From Streptococcus parasanguinis (GTDB lineage Bacteria; Bacillota; Bacilli; Lactobacillales; Streptococcaceae): a stretch of DNA of 5,609 nt. The notes below the pieces were generated by a model that worked only from the letters and a program-made list of their open reading frames with translations, made no database searches and was not told the DNA's origin. How positions within the stretch are numbered: position 1 is the first letter of the stretch; every line of letters begins with the position of its first letter. The translations under genes and the position numbers were made by a program. The stretch covers positions 1 through 5,609 of the forward strand of contig JAGZZN010000084.1 in NCBI GenBank assembly GCA_018377375.1. Direction: 5' to 3'. Below, piece after piece: positions 1 through 5,561 of the stretch.

Positions 1-1138
1 GTTCAATTTATCAATCAAGCAGACTGTGTTGAAGGAAATAGAGACTACTGCTAAAAAATTAGAGAAATTGCAACAAGAATTCCAGGATTCACATGATATA
101 GCTTTGCCATATGCCATGATTTTGGTTAATTTATCAGCAGAGCAGACTGTGTTGAAGGAAGTAGAGACTACTGCTAAAAAATTAGAGAAATTGCAGAAAA
201 AATTCCAGGATTCGCATGATATAGCTTTGCAGTATGCTAGAATTTTGTTCAATTTATCAATCAAGCAGACTGTGTTGAAGGAAGTTGAGACTACTGCTAA
301 AAAATTAGAGAAATTGCAACAAGAATTCCAGGATTCACATGATATTGCTTTGCAGTATGCTAAAATTTTGTTCAATCTATCAATCAAGCAGACTGTGTTG
401 AAGGAAGTAGAGACTACTGCTAAAAAATTAGAGAAATTGCAGAAAAAATTCCAGGATTCACATGATATAGCTTTGCAGTATGCCATGATTTTGTTCAATT
501 TATCAATCAAGCAGACTGTGTTGAAGGAAGTAGAAACTACTGTTGAGAAATTACAGAAATTGCAACAACAATTCCAGGATTCGCATGATATAGCTTTGCA
601 GTATGCTAGAATTTTGTTCAATTTATCAATCAAGCAGACTGTGTTGAAGGAAGTAGAGACTACTGCTAAAAAATTAGAGAAATTGCAGAAAAAATTCCAG
701 GATTCGCATGATATAGCAGAAGCATTTGCCAGGATTTTGGTCAATCTATCAATCAAGCAGACTGTGTTGAAGGAAATAGAGACTACTGCTAAAAAATTAG
801 AGAAATTGCAGAAAAAATTCCAGGATTCGCATGATATAGCTTTGCGGTATGCCATGATTTTGGTTAATTTATCAGCAGAGCAGACTATGTTGAAGGAAAT
901 AGAGACTACTGCTAAAAAATTAGAGAAATTGCAGAAAAAATTCCAGGATTCGCATGATATAGCTTTGCAGTATGCCATGATTTTGGTTAATTTATCAGCA
1001 GAGCAGACTGTGTTGAAGGAAATAGAGACTGCTACTAAGAAATTACAGGAATTGTATGAACATAAACGCTTCCAAGAATCTGGAGAAATTGCTTTTATAT
1101 ATGGTATACTCTTAGCAATCTTATTTAATCATCAAACG
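1..1138 (+). repeat. 123-bp in-frame tandem repeats (8 full units, a partial first and a degenerate last)
   Basis: Full units begin at 26, 149, 272, 395, 518, 641, 764 and 887. A diverged 129-bp unit occupies 1010-1138, and the tail of a further unit lies at 1-25, so the array continues left of the window. Each unit encodes 41 residues from VLKE through the FQDSHDIA core to NLS..QT. Units 7 and 8 differ at only two bases (V to M at the first codon, R to Q in LRYA). Units fall into two C-terminal types: VNLSAEQT (1, 7, 8) and FNLSIKQT (2-5), with unit 6 a hybrid. The period is a multiple of three, so gain or loss of units keeps the frame. Confidence 0.97.
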
Positions 1139-2518
1139 AAGTTGAGTGAACGTAAGCAAACCACAAAAATAATTAAAGAACACTATGAAAAATTTTCAAA
1201 ATTTATGATACAAAAATTTGATGATTTATTTTTTAGTAATGAAAATATTTGTGACAGTGAAGAGTACATGCTATTCAACTTTATCCTAAGGGAAGGTCTT
1301 TTAAAGAATACTAAATATGCTATTTTACAAACCTGGGCAGAGCGCTATAAAGAAGACTCGTGTGAACTAAAGAACTTGCTATCTATTTATCAACTTGTTC
1401 AAAAAATCAAGTATCAACTTGGCCTAAAAGACGAAAATAAAAATCAGGTGCTTAAATTCGGCCATTACACCAAGGGAAGCACTCTCCAAATTATGTTAGA
1501 TCAAGAGATGTTAGATCAAGAGATGTTAGATCAAGAGATGTTAGATCAAGAGATGTTAGATCAAGAGATGTTAGATCAAGAGATGTTAGATCAAGAGGAG
1601 AACGAAAAGAAGAAAACTACTTTTTCGGTATCTGGGAAAACTCGATTGTACAATGCTAATTATATGAATGATCCTGAAGAAGGAATCGTCATAGAAAAGA
1701 TATTAGGTTTAGATAGACGAGATATCTTGGAACCAAGTTCTTGGTTCTTAATGAGTTTTACAAACAAAACAGATGACTTGACTATGTGGTCCCAATACGG
1801 CGATAATGCACAGGGTGTTTGTCTGGTACTTAAGGAAGATGATTTCTCAAGATTCACTTCTTTCAATGATGTTTCATGGCGTAAAGAAGCTATTCCCTTA
1901 GAGACTATGAATCAAATGGATTCCACCATATCATACCTAGGTAGTGATTTAAAAACCTCAGTAGACGAATCGAAGAAAAAGGAGTCAACTTTTTCTGCCA
2001 ATGTCGAAGAGGCACAGCCCCAACCTGAAAAAAAAGATAAGGTAGCTAAAGGGAATAGTGATTATCTCTATAGAATAGCCTATGTTAAAAATACAGGTAA
2101 AAACTTTGAACTAGAAGAAACAGAACTCTTTGATGACAATGAAATTACAAAATTAAAAGAATCTGTGAATAATTTAAAGCAAAAATTGTATGAGAGAGTG
2201 AATGATAATGATGACTTTTATAAAGAAGCTATCTCCAACTGTATCGAAGAAATTCGCTACTTATTTAAATCTGTCGATTACAAATATGAAAACGAACTTC
2301 GTATCTTACGCTATGCTAATCTAGACCCAAGTAATGATAAAATCAAAATTGATAAAACCTCTGGGATAGGCAAACTTTATGTAGAACGGGAAAAACCAAT
2401 TCAAATTGAGAAGGTCATTTTTGGTCCTAAGTTTCCAAACCCTGAATATGTAACGCCTTTACTGAAACTATTGGATAATGATATCAAATATAAAAAATCT
2501 ACGATAAAATTCAGATAG
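2..2518 (+). CDS. Tandem helical-repeat protein with C-terminal DUF2971 domain (5'-partial)
   Basis: The frame is open to the left edge. Codons 2-25 already read FNLSIKQT, the tail of a repeat unit, so the GTG at 26 is an internal valine without a Shine-Dalgarno site and the real start is upstream. Counting that GTG as residue 1, residues 1-328 are eight near-identical 41-residue units. Each has an amphipathic Lys/Glu-rich helix followed by a second helix around ALQYA.IL.NLS, a TPR-like alpha-solenoid pattern. Residues 329-371 form a divergent ninth unit, and about 372-475 a helical linker. From about 478 I recognise DUF2971 hallmarks: GHYT (479-482), RLYNANYMNDPEEG (MNDPEEG 547-553), MSFTNKTDDLTMWSQYG (576-592), YENELRI (754-760) and VIFGP (797-801). 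Seven MLDQE copies (490-524) and a polar stretch (643-678) interrupt the domain. No signal peptide or membrane segment is seen, so it is probably cytoplasmic, although the N terminus is missing. The reaction and partners are unknown. The DUF2971 assignment is from memory of the family and fairly sure; any function, including phage defence, would be inference. Confidence 0.85.
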   Translation, partial: FNLSIKQTVLKEIETTAKKLEKLQQEFQDSHDIALPYAMILVNLSAEQTVLKEVETTAKKLEKLQKKFQDSHDIALQYARILFNLSIKQTVLKEVETTAKKLEKLQQEFQDSHDIALQYAKILFNLSIKQTVLKEVETTAKKLEKLQKKFQDSHDIALQYAMILFNLSIKQTVLKEVETTVEKLQKLQQQFQDSHDIALQYARILFNLSIKQTVLKEVETTAKKLEKLQKKFQDSHDIAEAFARILVNLSIKQTVLKEIETTAKKLEKLQKKFQDSHDIALRYAMILVNLSAEQTMLKEIETTAKKLEKLQKKFQDSHDIALQYAMILVNLSAEQTVLKEIETATKKLQELYEHKRFQESGEIAFIYGILLAILFNHQTKLSERKQTTKIIKEHYEKFSKFMIQKFDDLFFSNENICDSEEYMLFNFILREGLLKNTKYAILQTWAERYKEDSCELKNLLSIYQLVQKIKYQLGLKDENKNQVLKFGHYTKGSTLQIMLDQEMLDQEMLDQEMLDQEMLDQEMLDQEMLDQEENEKKKTTFSVSGKTRLYNANYMNDPEEGIVIEKILGLDRRDILEPSSWFLMSFTNKTDDLTMWSQYGDNAQGVCLVLKEDDFSRFTSFNDVSWRKEAIPLETMNQMDSTISYLGSDLKTSVDESKKKESTFSANVEEAQPQPEKKDKVAKGNSDYLYRIAYVKNTGKNFELEETELFDDNEITKLKESVNNLKQKLYERVNDNDDFYKEAISNCIEEIRYLFKSVDYKYENELRILRYANLDPSNDKIKIDKTSGIGKLYVEREKPIQIEKVIFGPKFPNPEYVTPLLKLLDNDIKYKKSTIKFR
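1493..1597 (+). repeat. 15-bp minisatellite, seven perfect copies (MLDQE)x7
   Basis: Seven identical tandem copies of ATGTTAGATCAAGAG encode MLDQE, an acidic stretch with 14 negative charges over 35 residues. Each copy carries one GATC, giving seven sites spaced exactly 15 bp apart. The array lies in frame inside the DUF2971-type domain, between GHYT and the RLYNANYMNDPEEG motif. Perfect identity with no synonymous change suggests recent slippage expansion. Unit length keeps the reading frame whatever the copy number. Confidence 0.98.
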
Positions 2519-2591
2519 ATACACTCCTATTCTCTATTCTAAATAACACTCATAAAATCTAAGAGAAGTTACCTAAAAGCCAAATGATATG

Positions 2592-2615
2592 AAAGCCAGA
2601 CTGAATCTGGTTTTT
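2592..2615 (+). terminator. Rho-independent terminator of the DUF2971 repeat gene
   Basis: The stem AAAGCCAGA (2592-2600) pairs with TCTGGTTTT (2606-2614), including one G-T wobble, around a five-base loop CTGAA, and continues as TTTTTATTT. It lies 73 bases after the stop of the long gene. Its T-run is immediately followed by the VOC remnant. The interval 2519-2591 is AT-rich and shows no gene. Confidence 0.75.
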
Positions 2616-2619
2616 ATTT

Positions 2620-2949
2620 GATAAATTAGGTTTTGAAATTATACGTGAAAATCATCGTCCCGAGCGTCATGATTATAAGTTAGACTTACGTTGAGGTGAT
2701 ATAGAACTAGAAATCTTTGGAAATAGGACTAGTGATTTAGATTATGTGGAGCCACCTCAACGTCCATCTTATCCTGAGGCGTGTGGACTACGTCATTTAG
2801 CTTTTAAAGTTGCCAATATTGAAGAGGTTGTCGAGGATTTGGAACAAAAAGGTATTTCATGCCAACCGATTCGCAAGGACAGTTTTACTTGGGAAAAGAT
2901 GACTTTCTTTGCTGATCCAGACGGGCTCCCCTTGGAATTGCATGAGTAG
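2620..2949 (+). pseudogene. VOC-family (glyoxalase-like, YaeR type) gene, 5'-truncated with internal TGA
   Basis: From 2620 the frame reads DKLGFEIIRENHRPERHDYK and on to LDLR, then TGA at 2692-2694, then GDIELEIFGN and on through EACGLRHLAF to DPDGLPLELHE with a TAG stop at 2947-2949. This is the body of a roughly 125-residue vicinal-oxygen-chelate protein of the YaeR/glyoxalase I-like group. The first 20 or so residues, including the usual first metal-ligand His (HH.AI), the start codon and the promoter are missing. Three likely metal-ligand positions remain: Glu in IELEIF, His in LRHLAF and Glu in LELHE. Intact streptococcal relatives, as I recall them, have Cys at the TGA position, so a single change of TGT or TGC to TGA would explain it. 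Internal ATGs after the TGA have no convincing ribosome site, so the 67-codon downstream frame (from 2746) is very unlikely to be a functional gene. Sequencing error at the TGA cannot be excluded, but it would not restore the lost 5' end. Confidence 0.85.
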
Positions 2950-2954
2950 TTTTT

Positions 2955-2985
2955 TTGACCTCATTTTTTTAAGTCATGGTATAAT
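2955..2985 (+). promoter_or_regulatory. Extended -10 promoter of the DUF1002 gene
   Basis: A perfect TATAAT (2980-2985) is preceded by TGG, giving the extended -10 TGgTATAAT. A TTGACC -35 element (2955-2960) sits 19 bp upstream, slightly long, which the extended -10 would offset. It begins six bases after the stop codon of the VOC remnant. The predicted transcript starts near 2992, giving a leader of about 70 bases. Confidence 0.8.
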
Positions 2986-2991
2986 GAATTC

Positions 2992-3015
2992 ACGGCTGAG
3001 TCCAAACTCGGTCGT
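2992..3015 (+). promoter_or_regulatory. 5' leader hairpin of the DUF1002 mRNA
   Basis: ACGGCTGAGT (2992-3001) pairs with ACTCGGTCGT (3006-3015), ten pairs with two G-U wobbles around loop CCAA. It falls at the predicted 5' end of the transcript and has no following T-run, so it is not a terminator. A 5'-end stabilising hairpin is the simplest reading; this is inference from structure only. Confidence 0.5.
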
Positions 3016-3062
3016 CCTTCAGGAGATTATGGATACTATTCTATTTTCGAAAGGAAACACAC

Positions 3063-4031
3063 ATGAAAATGAAAAAACTTCTTGTTGCTGGGATGGTTTT
3101 CCTAGCTTCGGTAACAACCTTTGCTTCAGCTGCTCAAGCAGCCACATCGTCAGACGTTCAAAAGGTTATTGATGAATCTTATGTTCAACCTGACTATGTC
3201 ATGGGGTATTCTTTGTCAGAAGATCAACGCAACCAGACCTTGAATTTGTTGGGTTATGATAGCAATAAAGATACCAATGTTAAGACGCTAACGACATCAG
3301 CATATGCAAAAATCATGAATGTTGCAGACGATTCTAGTTTACAATTATATTCTTCGGTTAAGATTGCTAAGCTGGGTGCTAAGGAAACCTTGAGTGTAGA
3401 GATTGTGACACCGCAAAATATCACGAAAATCACTCCAGATATGTACCGTAATGCTGCCACGACACTTGGTATCGAACATGCTAAGATTACGGTAGCAGCA
3501 CCAATCGCAGTTACTGGAGAAAGTGCCTTGGCTGGTATTTACTATTCCCTTGAGCAAAATGGGGCTAAAGTTTCAGATGAAAGCAAAGAGCTTGCGCAAG
3601 AGGAACTCAAAACCCTTTCTCAAATTAATGAGGAAAATTCAGGCAAGAGTGACTATGATGCGGACAAGCTTAATGTAGCTATGACTGATATTAAGTCAGC
3701 AGTTGCTGATAAAGGGGATAAGTTGACTGAAGACCAAGCTAAAACGATTGTTCAGCAAACAATTAATAATTACAACTTGAATCTTTCTGATACGCAAATT
3801 AACCTTCTGGTGAATTTTGCTATGAATTTATCTAAGTCTTCAATCATTGATAGTGCTAGCTTTAAGTCAACCTTGAGTTCACTTAAAGATTCTATCGTTT
3901 CGAAAGCTGGTAATACTTTCTCTGGAATCAACCTAAACTTTAATGCCAACAAAGCGGTTGAGAACAGCAAAAATATTTTTGCACAAATCTGGCAAGCTAT
4001 CGTAGATTTCTTTACAGGACTTTCTAAATAG
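3063..4031 (+). CDS. Secreted DUF1002 (YpuA-like) protein
   Basis: A 322-residue protein of unknown function. The start ATG has AAGGA (3051-3055) seven bases upstream; the second ATG, two codons on, is a less likely alternative. Residues 1-26 are a clear Sec signal peptide: MKMKK, a hydrophobic core LLVAGMVFLASV, then ASAAQA before ATSS, so signal peptidase I cleavage is likely after Ala26. There is no lipobox, LPXTG or other transmembrane segment, so the mature protein should be released or loosely wall-associated. The central part carries the DUF1002 hallmark IT.AAPIAVTGESALAGIY (about 142-159). The later part is helical and Asn/Ser/Lys-rich, with two similar blocks around LTEDQAKTIV and LSDTQINLLVNFA, and it ends in an aromatic WQAIVDFFTGLSK. 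I place it in DUF1002 (compare B. subtilis YpuA) from memory; no biochemical role is established that I can cite. It is monocistronic, with its own promoter and terminator. Confidence 0.9.
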   Translation: MKMKKLLVAGMVFLASVTTFASAAQAATSSDVQKVIDESYVQPDYVMGYSLSEDQRNQTLNLLGYDSNKDTNVKTLTTSAYAKIMNVADDSSLQLYSSVKIAKLGAKETLSVEIVTPQNITKITPDMYRNAATTLGIEHAKITVAAPIAVTGESALAGIYYSLEQNGAKVSDESKELAQEELKTLSQINEENSGKSDYDADKLNVAMTDIKSAVADKGDKLTEDQAKTIVQQTINNYNLNLSDTQINLLVNFAMNLSKSSIIDSASFKSTLSSLKDSIVSKAGNTFSGINLNFNANKAVENSKNIFAQIWQAIVDFFTGLSK

Positions 4032-4037
4032 TAAAAG

Positions 4038-4062
4038 AGCTATCCATTTGGATGGCTTTTTT
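4038..4062 (+). terminator. Rho-independent terminator of the DUF1002 gene
   Basis: AGCTATCC (4038-4045) pairs with GGATGGCT (4050-4057), eight pairs with one wobble around loop ATTT, followed by a T-run (4057-4062). It lies six bases after the stop codon and separates this gene from the downstream transporter. Confidence 0.9.
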
Positions 4063-4091
4063 CTATTTTTCAGAAAATATGTGAAATGCTA

Positions 4092-4120
4092 TTGAAATTA
4101 TTCCAACAATTGTGTAAAAT
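4092..4120 (+). promoter_or_regulatory. Sigma-70-type promoter of the NRAMP-like transporter gene
   Basis: The -35 TTGAAA (4092-4097) and -10 TAAAAT (4115-4120) are separated by exactly 17 bp. Transcription would start near 4127, leaving about 45 bases of leader before the ATG at 4172. The ribosome site AGGAG (4159-4163) is eight bases before that ATG. I see no match that I recognise to a streptococcal metalloregulator box over the promoter itself. Confidence 0.75.
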
Positions 4121-4132
4121 GGTAAACATCAA

Positions 4133-4148
4133 TTCAGATTATTCTGAA
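4133..4148 (+). repeat. Inverted repeat in the transporter leader (TTCAGA-TTAT-TCTGAA)
   Basis: Perfect six-base arms flank a four-base spacer between the predicted transcription start and the Shine-Dalgarno site, in AT-rich flanks. It could be an operator for a dimeric regulator or a weak RNA hairpin. It has no recognised family consensus, so the role is open. Confidence 0.45.
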
Positions 4149-4171
4149 AATTTGTTTTAGGAGATTCTCTT

Positions 4172-5434
4172 ATGTCACAAACAAGTGTAACTAGTCAGTC
4201 TACCTGGCGTAGTAAAATAAAAGCAATGGGACCCGGTATCCTAATGGCTTCGGCGGCCGTAGGTGGTTCCCACATCGTTTCATCTACCCAAGCGGGTGGT
4301 TCTTATGGATGGGCCTTGTTAGGCTTGGTTATTCTGGCTAACCTCTTCAAATACCCATTCTTCCGTTTTGGTGCTGAGTATACCGCAGACACAGGTAAAA
4401 CCCTTGTTGAAGGTTATGCTGAGAAAGGTAAGTTCTATCTTTGGGTATTCTTTATTTTGAATGTCTTTTCAGCCTTGGTTAATACTGCAGGTGTTTCTAT
4501 TCTTTGTTCAGCCATCATTGCTAGTGCCTTTCCAATGCTTGGTTTGAGTATTACCACATGGTCAATCATTTTGGTTGCAATCATTTGGGGTATGTTACTC
4601 TTTGGTGGTTACAAACTTCTTGATGGTATGGCTAAATGGATCATGTCAGCCTTGACTATCGCAACAGTAGCAGCAGTCATTATTGCAGCAATCAAACACC
4701 CAGAGTATAGTGCTGACTTCGTTGAAAAAACACCATGGCAGTTAGCAGCCCTTCCATTTATCGTTTCACTTCTTGGATGGATGCCAGCTCCAATTGAAAT
4801 TTCAGCCATTAACTCACTTTGGTCAGCTGAGAAAAAGAAAACGGTTGATTTTAACACTGATGATGCCCTCTTTGATTTCAACGTTGGTTACATCGGAACA
4901 GCTATTCTTGCAGTATTCTTTGTAGCACTCGGAGCTCTTATCCAGTATCCAACTGGTAAACCAGTAGAAGCAGCATCAGCTAAGTATATTGCTCAGTTTG
5001 TTGGTATGTATGCCTCAGTACTTGGTGAGTGGTCACGCTATTTGATTACCTTTATCGCTTTCTTATGTATCTTTGGTACTGTGATTACTGTTATCGATGG
5101 TTATTCACGTGTGAATGAAACATCTCTTCGTCTTTTGTTTAACCAAAAAGAAAAAAATCAAACACCATTGAATGTTTGGATGACATTGACAGCTATTCTT
5201 GGTCTCATCATTATTTTCTTCTTCCAAGGTCAAGTAGCAACAATGCTTCGTTTTGCCATGATTGGTTCATTCCTTACAACACCTTTCTTTGCGCTTTTGA
5301 ATTATCTACTTGTTACAAAAGCAAAGAGAGACCTTCCAACTTGGTTGAAAGGACTTGCTATTGCAGGTTTGATTTTCTTGTTCGGATTTGCCCTCTTCTT
5401 TATCTGGGCTTTGGCTATTGGTAAAGCAGGTTAA
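4172..5434 (+). CDS. NRAMP-fold (SLC11-related) membrane transporter, non-canonical metal site
   Basis: A 420-residue integral membrane protein with about eleven hydrophobic segments, the size and topology of the NRAMP family (PF01566). TM1 starts with the family-typical GPGILMASA (20-28). TM2 is followed by the conserved FGAEYTADTGKTLVEGYAEK (66-85), TM6 contains LGWMPAPIEIS (about 201-211), and VIDGYSR follows TM8. Classical MntH/NRAMP proteins coordinate metal with Asp and Asn of a DPGN motif in TM1 and with Met in an MPH motif in TM6. Here the TM1 position reads AVGGSHIVSSTQAGG (29-43) with no DPGN, and TM6 keeps Met204-Pro205 but has Ala in place of His. It therefore belongs to the divergent NRAMP-related group commonly annotated as divalent metal cation transporter. 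The substrate is not predictable from this window, and a manganese role should not be assumed. The start is well supported by AGGAG eight bases upstream. The gene is monocistronic, with its own promoter and terminator. Confidence 0.9.
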   Translation: MSQTSVTSQSTWRSKIKAMGPGILMASAAVGGSHIVSSTQAGGSYGWALLGLVILANLFKYPFFRFGAEYTADTGKTLVEGYAEKGKFYLWVFFILNVFSALVNTAGVSILCSAIIASAFPMLGLSITTWSIILVAIIWGMLLFGGYKLLDGMAKWIMSALTIATVAAVIIAAIKHPEYSADFVEKTPWQLAALPFIVSLLGWMPAPIEISAINSLWSAEKKKTVDFNTDDALFDFNVGYIGTAILAVFFVALGALIQYPTGKPVEAASAKYIAQFVGMYASVLGEWSRYLITFIAFLCIFGTVITVIDGYSRVNETSLRLLFNQKEKNQTPLNVWMTLTAILGLIIIFFFQGQVATMLRFAMIGSFLTTPFFALLNYLLVTKAKRDLPTWLKGLAIAGLIFLFGFALFFIWALAIGKAG

Positions 5435-5443
5435 TAGGATTAA

Positions 5444-5471
5444 ACGGTTTCCATATGGAAGCTGTTTTTTT
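5444..5471 (+). terminator. Rho-independent terminator of the NRAMP-like gene
   Basis: ACGGTTTCC (5444-5452) pairs with GGAAGCTGT (5457-5465), nine pairs including two wobbles around loop ATAT, followed by a seven-base T-run (5465-5471). It begins ten bases after the stop codon. Confidence 0.9.
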
Positions 5472-5515
5472 ATTTTAAAGGAGGGGGGTAGGAGAGATTA
5501 TAGCCAAGAGAATAC

Positions 5516-5561
5516 AAAAAAGCAATTCCAATTGGAATGGATTAACAACAAGATGTTGCTT
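5516..5561 (-). terminator. Terminator of rpmE2 on the minus strand
   Basis: Read on the minus strand, the stop region is followed by two small hairpins: CAACA-tct-TGTTG (5558-5546) and the 14-base palindrome ATTCCAATTGGAAT (5538-5525). Then come TGC and a six-base T-run (5521-5516). An outer AAGCAA/TTGCTT pairing (5561-5556 with 5525-5520) could close both into one structure directly against the T-run. It faces the terminator of the NRAMP-like gene, so the convergent genes are insulated from each other. Between the two, 5472-5515 holds only a purine-rich G-tract and no gene. Confidence 0.7.

Noticed and set aside
26..28. GTG as the start codon of the long repeat gene
   Set aside because: The same codon is the first Val of every repeat unit, the frame is open upstream to the window edge with repeat-like sequence, and no Shine-Dalgarno precedes it.
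887..889. ATG of repeat unit 8 as an internal start
   Set aside because: It is a one-base variant of the repeat GTG with no ribosome site; nothing supports separate translation.
1..1138. CRISPR array or mobile-element repeats
   Set aside because: The repeats are contiguous 123-bp coding units with no spacers, and they keep a single open frame with amino-acid-level periodicity.
2746..2949. A 67-codon free-standing gene
   Set aside because: It is the in-frame 3' part of the VOC remnant, lacks a promoter and a good ribosome site, and cannot form a complete VOC fold.
3029..3172. Short upstream frame from the ATG at 3029 overlapping the DUF1002 start
   Set aside because: AGGAG is only three bases before this ATG, the frame then runs out of phase through the signal-peptide codons, and its product is Cys/Ser-rich nonsense.
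4609..4881. Minus-strand open frames inside the transporter and DUF1002 genes
   Set aside because: They are antisense shadows of well-supported genes, without ribosome sites or recognisable protein features.
5477..5494. AAAGGAGG sequence and G-tract as a ribosome site for a small gene
   Set aside because: No ATG, GTG or TTG follows at a usable distance, and stop codons occur in the following bases. It sits between two convergent terminators.
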